From the NCBI GenBank assembly GCA_029939785.1, contig JAOZSG010000019.1, forward strand, positions 11,052-18,320: 7,269 nucleotides of DNA, written 5' to 3'. Positions 1 through 5,162 of this stretch are shown piece after piece. The notes below the pieces were generated by a model. The model had not been told where the DNA came from. It searched no databases and worked only from the letters and a program-made list of their open reading frames with translations. The DNA comes from Fidelibacterota bacterium (GTDB lineage: Bacteria > Fidelibacterota > UBA2242 > JAFGTP01). The position numbers and the translations under genes are program-made. Each line of letters begins with the position of its first letter. Position 1 is the first letter of the stretch.

Positions 1-15
1 AAATGTTATAAACAC

Positions 16-21
16 AAGGAG
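16..21 (+). promoter_or_regulatory. Ribosome binding site of the phosphofructokinase gene
   Basis: AAGGAG lies 2 bases before the ATG at 24 and 5 bases before the ATG at 27. The 5-base spacing is the more workable, so this site favours the second of the two adjacent ATG codons. The rest of the first 23 bases shows no recognisable promoter. Confidence 0.8.
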
Positions 22-26
22 AAATG

Positions 27-1205
27 ATGAGAATTGGAATTTTGACTGGCGGAGGTGATGTTCCCGGATTAAACCCAGCAATTCGTGCATTAACAATAAG
101 AGCCATTAAAGAGGGACATGAGGTAATTGGTATAAAACGAGGTTGGTTGGGATTGATTGATATTATCAGGGATGTTGATGCTGACAATGAAAATAATTAC
201 GTACTGCTTACGGAACAGGTTGTGAATAAAGCAGGCAGAACCGGAGGTACTTTTCTCCATTCATCCAGAACAAAAGCCAGTAGTATCCCAAAGATTAATG
301 TGCCGGAACATTTAAAATTAAAATACCATGATGATATAAATGATCTTACTGATGAAGTGTTGACAAATCTTGATTATCTCGGTATTGATTATCTGATTCC
401 AATTGGTGGTGATGATACTCTGAGTTATGCTGTAAGGCTTCATAAGGAAGGCGTAAAAGTTATTGCTATTCCCAAAACGATGGATAATGATGTGCCCGGG
501 ACTGACTATTGTATTGGCTTTAGTACATGTATTACAAGAACTATCGAGATGACTCATGCTCTTAGAACTTCAGCAGGATCTCATGAAAGGTTTCTGGTAA
601 TTGAAGTTTTTGGACGTTATGCCGGTTTTACAGCTTTACTCCCAACTATGGCAGGTGCAGGAGACAGATGTGTAATTCCTGAATATAAATTTGATATTGA
701 ACGTTTGACAGAGTTATTGGTTGCGGACAGATACGATAATCCAAGTCGTTATTCAGTAGTATTAGTTTCTGAAGGAGCAATGTTTCAGGGTGGCAACATG
801 ATTTATAAAGATGAAACACTTGATGCTTATGGACATAAAAAATTAGGTGGAATTGGAGAACTAATTGGTGCAAAATTAAAAGAATTATCTTCTGGATATT
901 CAAATAATCTTCACGTAAATATAATCAATCAGAAACTTGGATATCTTGTTCGTTGTGGTGATCCTGATTCAGTAGATTCAATAGTTCCAATGGCTTTTGG
1001 AAATATAGCTCTTGATCTGATTTTAAAAGGGCAAAGTGGAAGACTGGTTAACCTAACAAAAGGTGTATATGGAAATGTTCCAATAGATATTGTGACAAGT
1101 AGAAACAAGATAGTAAATATAGAAAAATTTTATAATACGGATAGATTACGCCCGAAATATCGAGATTTTCTGAATAGTCCTTTTTTCATTGCAAGCGGAG
1201 AATAA
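27..1205 (+). CDS. pfkA: 6-phosphofructokinase, PfkA superfamily, probably pyrophosphate-dependent
   Basis: Cytoplasmic glycolytic enzyme that phosphorylates fructose 6-phosphate to fructose 1,6-bisphosphate. Counting from the ATG at 27 (392 residues), the N terminus reads MRIGILTGGGDVPGLN, the nucleotide or PPi-binding start of the family. GGDDT is at 127-131 and PKTMDND at 149-155, with D153 as the expected catalytic base. EVFGR at 193-197 replaces the usual EVMGR, and YLVRCGDPD at 306-314 corresponds to the IQRGG substrate-binding segment of E. coli PfkA. Known of the family: ATP enzymes have Gly at the positions equivalent to E. coli 104 and 124, while PPi enzymes have Asp and Lys. Here they are D130 and K150, so I infer PPi use and a reversible reaction. 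The length exceeds the roughly 320 residues of typical bacterial ATP-PFKs. An ATG at 24 is the alternative start. If PPi use is confirmed, pfp is the better symbol. It is the first gene of the tight cluster. Confidence 0.95.
   Translation: MRIGILTGGGDVPGLNPAIRALTIRAIKEGHEVIGIKRGWLGLIDIIRDVDADNENNYVLLTEQVVNKAGRTGGTFLHSSRTKASSIPKINVPEHLKLKYHDDINDLTDEVLTNLDYLGIDYLIPIGGDDTLSYAVRLHKEGVKVIAIPKTMDNDVPGTDYCIGFSTCITRTIEMTHALRTSAGSHERFLVIEVFGRYAGFTALLPTMAGAGDRCVIPEYKFDIERLTELLVADRYDNPSRYSVVLVSEGAMFQGGNMIYKDETLDAYGHKKLGGIGELIGAKLKELSSGYSNNLHVNIINQKLGYLVRCGDPDSVDSIVPMAFGNIALDLILKGQSGRLVNLTKGVYGNVPIDIVTSRNKIVNIEKFYNTDRLRPKYRDFLNSPFFIASGE
1197..1200 (+). promoter_or_regulatory. Ribosome binding site inside the end of the phosphofructokinase gene, deciding a non-ATG start
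   Basis: GGAG (extended GGAGAA) lies in the final Gly-Glu codons of the upstream gene. It is 5 bases before the ATA at 1206 and 8 bases before the ATT at 1209. The TTG at 1245 and ATG at 1254 have only T-rich sequence upstream and no such site. The position supports initiation at 1206-1211. Confidence 0.6.
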
Positions 1206-1208
1206 ATA

Positions 1209-1946
1209 ATTACAATAAAAAACAACATTTATATTTTATTTTTATTGTCAATAATGTATTTAACTGTTAATGCACAATCCTTTTCTTTTACATCTGAACA
1301 AACTCAAATAATTATTGATAAACAAGATACAATATATGTTTTAAAAGCAACGGTAAAAAACCTGAGTGATCAGGATATAAATGTTCAGGGTTTTAGGAGA
1401 GTGCAACAAATTCCATTTAGTTGGTCAACAAGATTGTGTTTTGGAAATTGTTATGATGAATCCACTGATAATACAGATATAACACCAATTTTTGCACATG
1501 ATTCTTTGGAATTTGAACTGGATGTTATTGTTTCAGCAGAAACTGGATCAGCTGTTATAGATATTGATATGAAAAGTGGACTGGAAACTTATACTTTAAC
1601 ATTTAATCTTACTACATCTGCTATATCAGTAGACACTGAAATAATTATTTCTGATGAATTTCAACTTTATGATAATTATCCTAATCCTTTTAATCCAACA
1701 ACAAATATATTTTATAAGATTGGGATAAATGCTTTTGTAAAATTGAATATCTATAATATTCAAGGTAAAAAAATTCACACACTGGTTAATAAGAAAGTTA
1801 ATAAGGGAAATTATCAAACTTTTTGGAATGGGAAGAATATAATAGGAATTGCTCAATCAGCCGGTGTTTATTATTATCAATTACAAATAATTGCAAATAA
1901 TCAAACAATAGAGACAATTACTAAAAAAATGGTATTAATGAAATGA
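1209..1946 (+). CDS. Small secreted protein with C-terminal T9SS type A sorting domain
   Basis: Predicted exported protein of 245 residues, function unknown. From the ATT at 1209 the N terminus is a textbook signal peptide: Lys at 4, a hydrophobic core at about 7-19, and cleavage after VNA at 20-22. Starting at the TTG (1245) or ATG (1254) would remove most of it, so I prefer the non-standard start, which also has a ribosome binding site at the right distance. Residues 23 to about 140 form a beta-rich region with the only two mature cysteines, C77 and C81, in LCFGNC. Residues from about 150 to the end match the T9SS sorting domain: NYPNPFNPTT at 156-165, a WNGK turn, and a basic tail ending KKMVLMK. 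Such domains direct export through the outer membrane and surface attachment or release. The gap to the phosphofructokinase gene is 3 bases and the 3' end overlaps the next gene by ATGA. The domain call is firm; the exact start is moderate. Confidence 0.8.
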   Translation: MTIKNNIYILFLLSIMYLTVNAQSFSFTSEQTQIIIDKQDTIYVLKATVKNLSDQDINVQGFRRVQQIPFSWSTRLCFGNCYDESTDNTDITPIFAHDSLEFELDVIVSAETGSAVIDIDMKSGLETYTLTFNLTTSAISVDTEIIISDEFQLYDNYPNPFNPTTNIFYKIGINAFVKLNIYNIQGKKIHTLVNKKVNKGNYQTFWNGKNIIGIAQSAGVYYYQLQIIANNQTIETITKKMVLMK

Positions 1947-3145
1947 AACAGCTTTTTCAAAAAATAGGAATGCTTTGCTTAATATTACTATTTGGCTGTA
2001 CTACACAAGATGGTTCATTATCTATAAACAAAGAAAAAGGGATATTATATATTATTCTGGAGAATAGCGATGAATCTGCTATAGTCTATATTAATAATAT
2101 GCCAACAAAATATACTACACCAAATAATTTTGAAGTGTTACCGGGAGAATATAGCATAAAAGTCATAATGCCAGGTTATCAATCAAATCCTGATTCGATT
2201 AATGTAATTATTACTGAAAATCAGTTAGAAGAAGTACGTTTTGATATTATCGCTGTTGCTTCAGGAAGATTAAAAATTAATTCAAATATAACGAATATTT
2301 CCGTCATGATTGATGGTCTTTTATATAGTAATGATAATGTGATAATAGACGGACTCGAAAAAGGTAACCATCCAGTTATATGTTCCAAGCCTGGTTATTA
2401 TAATAAAAAATTTGACATCAATATAGCACAAAACACTACAACAATATTAGATGTAAACTTAAAGAAAAAAAGTGAAATTTTTCTGATTGAACATTTTTCA
2501 AATGTCAGTTGTGATCCTTGTGTGGAAAGGGATGAAGATTTGGAAACTTATATTGCAGAGCATGACACAATTGAATTTATTTCTATTGGTTATCATCCGG
2601 ATTTTCCTTCGGAATCGGATCCAATGTTTCTTGCTGCGAGAGATGAAAATCTGGCTCGTAAAAATTTTTATGGAGTAAACAAAACACCTAGTGTTTTTAT
2701 TGATGGAACTACAATTCCCACCTTTTCAAAAAAACATATTGTAAAGGGATTAGACAAATATATATCAGAAAATAGTCAAAATATTGGATTAAATAATTTT
2801 TCTATTACAATTGATAATCCAGTAAATAAAATTGAAGGTCGTGTAAAATTTGAATCAATAGATATTGATAGAAATGTTACTTTAAGAATTGTCCTGATTG
2901 AAAAAGAAATAGTTTTTGATGAAGCTCCGGGTACAAATGGAATGATACATTTTAAAAATATAATTAGGAAAATGTATCCAGATCATAGCGGATCTGCAGT
3001 TATGTTGCAAAAAAACAGGAAAGATGAGTATGTATTTTCTTTTGTGCAGAATTCTATTTGGGAAAATGATTTACAGGTGATAGCTTATTTTCAAGATGAT
3101 GATACTAAGGAAATAATCGCTGCGACAGCATCTGTGATTTTTTAA
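1943..3145 (+). CDS. Lipoprotein with two PEGA repeats and an Omp28-like thioredoxin-fold domain
   Basis: Predicted envelope lipoprotein of 400 residues. The signal peptide ends in a lipobox (LFG before C19), so the mature protein should be lipid-anchored at C19. Two PEGA-type repeats follow at about 33-103 and 108-173. Each has a beta segment around VYINN or VMIDG, a turn near LPGEY or EKGNH, and a closing PGY. From about 178 comes a thioredoxin-fold region: FLIEHFSNVSCDPC with a CDPC motif (C190, C193), and NKTPSVFIDG with P249 as the likely cis-proline. The remainder to residue 400 resembles the beta-sandwich tail of Omp28-related proteins, with a RKMYPDHSG segment that has a counterpart (REYYPNVNG) in the last gene of the window. 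PEGA repeats are found in surface or envelope proteins; CXXC in this fold usually indicates thiol-disulfide exchange. The start overlaps the upstream stop as ATGA, suggesting translational coupling. The substrate is unknown. Confidence 0.88.
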   Translation: MKQLFQKIGMLCLILLFGCTTQDGSLSINKEKGILYIILENSDESAIVYINNMPTKYTTPNNFEVLPGEYSIKVIMPGYQSNPDSINVIITENQLEEVRFDIIAVASGRLKINSNITNISVMIDGLLYSNDNVIIDGLEKGNHPVICSKPGYYNKKFDINIAQNTTTILDVNLKKKSEIFLIEHFSNVSCDPCVERDEDLETYIAEHDTIEFISIGYHPDFPSESDPMFLAARDENLARKNFYGVNKTPSVFIDGTTIPTFSKKHIVKGLDKYISENSQNIGLNNFSITIDNPVNKIEGRVKFESIDIDRNVTLRIVLIEKEIVFDEAPGTNGMIHFKNIIRKMYPDHSGSAVMLQKNRKDEYVFSFVQNSIWENDLQVIAYFQDDDTKEIIAATASVIF

Positions 3146-3172
3146 TATGAATCTGCTGATACAAAGGAAATA

Positions 3173-3673
3173 ATGAAAAAAATAATAATATTTTTAATAA
3201 TTTTTAATACAATAATTTTTGCTAATACTCCAAAAGAAAAACAAGCTATTGATTTTGTACTGAAAGACATTAATAACAGAAATGTAAAACTGAGTGAAAC
3301 TGTTAAAAAATATAAGTTAACAATTATTAATTTTTGGGCAACCTGGTGTGTACCATGTCGGGCAGAATTAAAAGATTTGAATAAATTATTTCAAAATTAT
3401 GAAGATAAAAATCTTCATATTATATCTATTTCTGTGGATGATCCCAAAACTGTTAGTCGGGTAAAAAGTTTTATAAGAGCAAACAATATTAAACATGAAA
3501 TATGGTTAGACACAAATAATAATGTAATAAGAAAATATCATGTTAGCAATCCACCATTTACTATTATTGTAGATGAAAATATGAATATTATTTATGAACA
3601 TAAAGGATATAGAAAAGGTGACATCTTGTTTATGGAAAAAATGATCAATAATCTGATGAAAAAAGAAAAATGA
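3173..3673 (+). CDS. TlpA/ResA-like thiol-disulfide oxidoreductase
   Basis: Predicted exported thioredoxin-like protein of 166 residues. The N terminus has two lysines and a hydrophobic stretch ending IIFA at 17, consistent with signal peptidase I cleavage; there is no lipobox. The TlpA/ResA core follows: IDFVLKDINNRNVKLSE (26-42), then INFWATWCVPCRAEL with the active site WCVPC at 58-62, then ISISVDD at 85-90. NPPFTIIVD has P128 as the likely cis-proline and closes the fold. C59 and C62 are the only cysteines. Family members mostly reduce disulfides in exported proteins or cytochromes, fed by a membrane electron donor such as CcdA; neither a donor nor cytochrome genes are in this window. AAGGA at 3164-3168 gives a ribosome binding site 4 bases before the ATG. 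The stop overlaps the next ATG as ATGA, tying it to the DUF6029-like gene, its most likely functional partner. Confidence 0.93.
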   Translation: MKKIIIFLIIFNTIIFANTPKEKQAIDFVLKDINNRNVKLSETVKKYKLTIINFWATWCVPCRAELKDLNKLFQNYEDKNLHIISISVDDPKTVSRVKSFIRANNIKHEIWLDTNNNVIRKYHVSNPPFTIIVDENMNIIYEHKGYRKGDILFMEKMINNLMKKEK

Positions 3674-4497
3674 ATTTCATTAAGACATATATAATTATAT
3701 CAGTTCTATTTTTTTCATCTTTATTGTATTCACAGGTTCGATTTGCAGGAAATACTTATAATATTATTGCTGCTGATAAAAATACAGAAAAAACATACTT
3801 TGAAAATTGGACAGATTTTGATTTTATATACAAAAAATTTCAGATTGGCTTACGTTTCGAAGCACATAAACCACCTTTACCGTACTCGTTGGACACAACC
3901 GGTTATGGTATCTCACAGAGATATTTAAATTATTTTAGTGATAATTTTCAAGTGACTGTTGGAAATTTTTATACAATGCTTGGACGTGGTCTGGTATTGA
4001 GGAGTTTCGAGAATCGTGGAATTCGATGGGATACTAATATTGATGGTATAAACTTAAATTTTCAGACAACTTATATTAATGGTAAAATTATTTCCGGTAA
4101 ACCAAGAGATAGAAGTGGATTACGATTAACAAGATTAGATGGAGGAGAAATTACGTTTAAGCCTTTTGATCTTTTCCATATTGGTTCTACGTATTTGAAC
4201 ACGAAAAATGATGACAATAAAAGTCTTCAACGCGGATCAGTTTATACGAATTTCAACCTGCCATTTCTAAGTTTATATGCTGAATATGCCGGACGACAAG
4301 ATACTGATTTGGATTGGGAAACGGGCATGCCTTGTATCTTTCTGGTGACATATTTATTAATACGATTACTTTACGTGCTGAATATAAAGATTATGAAAAT
4401 TATCACCTTTATAAAAATAGTCTTTATGATTATAATAATCCTCCAACAGTCATTCGTGAACATTTATACACATTGCTTAACAGACATCAACATATAA
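3670..4497 (+). CDS. DUF6029-like outer-membrane protein, N-terminal part (frameshifted gene)
   Basis: First part of a gene that is split in this sequence. It begins with a signal peptide (cleavage near LYS at 19-21) and continues with alternating aromatic and polar residues typical of outer-membrane beta strands. VGNFYTMLGRGLVL at 97-110 followed by RSFENRGIRWDTNIDG resembles the conserved core of DUF6029-family proteins of Bacteroidota and Cloacimonadota, as I recall them. Homologous-looking sequence runs to about DLDWE at 213-217 (base 4320). After that this frame gives an unrelated hydrophobic tail to the stop at 4495-4497, while the expected sequence continues in another frame from 4314. 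This part has no cysteine before residue 217. It starts on an ATGA overlap with the TlpA-like gene and has only an A-rich leader, so its translation is probably coupled. Restoring one base would give a protein of about 464 residues. The family is unnamed functionally; membrane location is inferred from signal peptide and strand pattern. Confidence 0.78.
   Translation: MNFIKTYIIISVLFFSSLLYSQVRFAGNTYNIIAADKNTEKTYFENWTDFDFIYKKFQIGLRFEAHKPPLPYSLDTTGYGISQRYLNYFSDNFQVTVGNFYTMLGRGLVLRSFENRGIRWDTNIDGINLNFQTTYINGKIISGKPRDRSGLRLTRLDGGEITFKPFDLFHIGSTYLNTKNDDNKSLQRGSVYTNFNLPFLSLYAEYAGRQDTDLDWETGMPCIFLVTYLLIRLLYVLNIKIMKIITFIKIVFMIIIILQQSFVNIYTHCLTDINI
4314..4325 (+). other. Frameshift point in the DUF6029-like gene
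   Basis: The upstream frame reads Asp-Trp-Glu-Thr-Gly-Met here, and the downstream frame reads Gly-Asn-Gly-His-Ala-Leu-Tyr-Leu. Adding one A to the three-A run at 4319-4321 joins them as DWENGHALYLSG, a natural continuation of the protein. A one-base loss in this run, biological or from sequencing or assembly, explains the split most simply. Confidence 0.75.
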
Positions 4498-5063
4498 TAA
4501 ATTTGCAAAATGAAAAAGGATGGCTTTTTGAAACTAATATTCCCTTGAAAGATTTTGGAATGGCTACTTTAAATTATAATCGAACAAATAATCAGGTTGG
4601 GGAAAAATTGTTTGAAGAAAGTTATGGTCAGTTTGAGTTCTTTTACCCGGCAGATTGGGATTGGGTTTTTGTAACAGGTCATGAACAAGATAGAGAAGCA
4701 AGATATATGAATTTTGTTTTCAGTGCAGGTTATAATATTGATTTTGTAAATTCTTTGAAATTTATCTATGAACATCAGCATGTTAAAATTTCGTTGACTG
4801 ACAGGCAATTTTATAGTCAGATATATCACCTGGAATATTCCAGATCACCATATTTTACATTGTCGCTAATTGCCGAAAAAACAACGGAACAATATTCTGA
4901 AAGGAAACTATGGACAGGAATTCAGGGAGATATTGTATTTGGCAGATATGATATATCAATTTTTGGTGGAACACGTCGAGGAGGAAAGATGTGTGCCGGT
5001 GGAGTATGTGTATATAAACCGGAATTCGAGGGATTGGAAGCAATAATACAAATTAGATTATAA
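4314..5063 (+). CDS. DUF6029-like outer-membrane protein, C-terminal part (frameshifted gene)
   Basis: Second part of the split gene, reading one base back from the first part. The first possible start here is a TTG at 4314 without a visible ribosome binding site or signal peptide, so independent expression is unlikely; the coordinates mark the readable segment. Residues GHALYLSGDIF, ITLRAEYKDYENY and EKGWLFETN continue the alternating strand pattern. The end, FGGTRRGGKMCAGGVC then YKPEFEGLEAIIQIRL, looks like the characteristic C terminus of the family and finishes in an outer-membrane-type final strand. The only two cysteines of the whole reconstructed protein are the CX4C pair, residues 227 and 232 here, about 442 and 447 after repair. 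A disulfide in a loop before the last strand is therefore likely if the site is exposed to oxidising conditions, and the TlpA-like gene just upstream is a plausible partner. A pseudogene and a sequence error are both possible. Confidence 0.75.
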   Translation: MGNGHALYLSGDIFINTITLRAEYKDYENYHLYKNSLYDYNNPPTVIREHLYTLLNRHQHIINLQNEKGWLFETNIPLKDFGMATLNYNRTNNQVGEKLFEESYGQFEFFYPADWDWVFVTGHEQDREARYMNFVFSAGYNIDFVNSLKFIYEHQHVKISLTDRQFYSQIYHLEYSRSPYFTLSLIAEKTTEQYSERKLWTGIQGDIVFGRYDISIFGGTRRGGKMCAGGVCVYKPEFEGLEAIIQIRL

Positions 5064-5072
5064 AAAAATATT

Positions 5073-5141
5073 GACAGGATTAACATGATAAACAGGATGA
5101 AAAAGAATGGTATTTTTCCAGTAAATCCTGTTAATCCAGTT
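5073..5141. repeat. Imperfect inverted repeat in the spacer before the last gene
   Basis: Arms at 5073-5098 and 5116-5141 match at 19 of 26 positions when one is reverse-complemented, around a 17-base A-rich loop. The best block is GGATTAACA (5077-5085) against TGTTAATCC (5129-5137). CAGGAT occurs at 5075 and 5093 and its complement ATCCTG at 5125, so the element is built from short repeated units. No T-tract follows the right arm, so it is a poor terminator. It looks like a dispersed intergenic repeat of the CAGGATTAACAGGAT type that I recall from many environmental genomes. The rest of the 99-base spacer holds AGGAG at 5153-5157, 5 bases before the next start. Confidence 0.65.
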
Positions 5142-5162
5142 TAATAAAAATTAGGAGTAGAA

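Noticed and set aside
646..903. Reverse-strand open frame of 85 codons inside the phosphofructokinase gene
   Set aside because: It lies wholly opposite a strongly conserved enzyme, has no recognisable domain, and has the Leu/His/Ile-rich composition of a shadow frame.
4316..4322. GGGAAAC, a canonical slippery heptamer for programmed -1 frameshifting, exactly at the frameshift point
   Set aside because: Canonical slippage needs the incoming codons to be GGA AAC. The incoming frame here reads TGG GAA ACG, so the heptamer is out of phase and would lead to the wrong frame. A one-base indel is simpler.
4330..4497. Hydrophobic, membrane-like tail of the first DUF6029 frame
   Set aside because: It is the out-of-frame reading of sequence that encodes good family-like protein in the other frame; AT-rich codons read out of frame give Ile, Leu and Phe.
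4569..4829. Reverse-strand open frame of 86 codons opposite the DUF6029-like gene
   Set aside because: No domain, biased composition, and full overlap with a convincing coding frame on the plus strand.
5071..5092. TTGACA followed by GATAAA as a promoter for the last gene
   Set aside because: The spacing between the two boxes is only 10 bases, and no -10-like box lies 16-18 bases downstream. TTGACA belongs to the inverted repeat.
5064..5162. Spacer inverted repeat as a transcription terminator
   Set aside because: The stem is AT-rich with several mismatches, and no T-tract follows the right arm on the plus strand.
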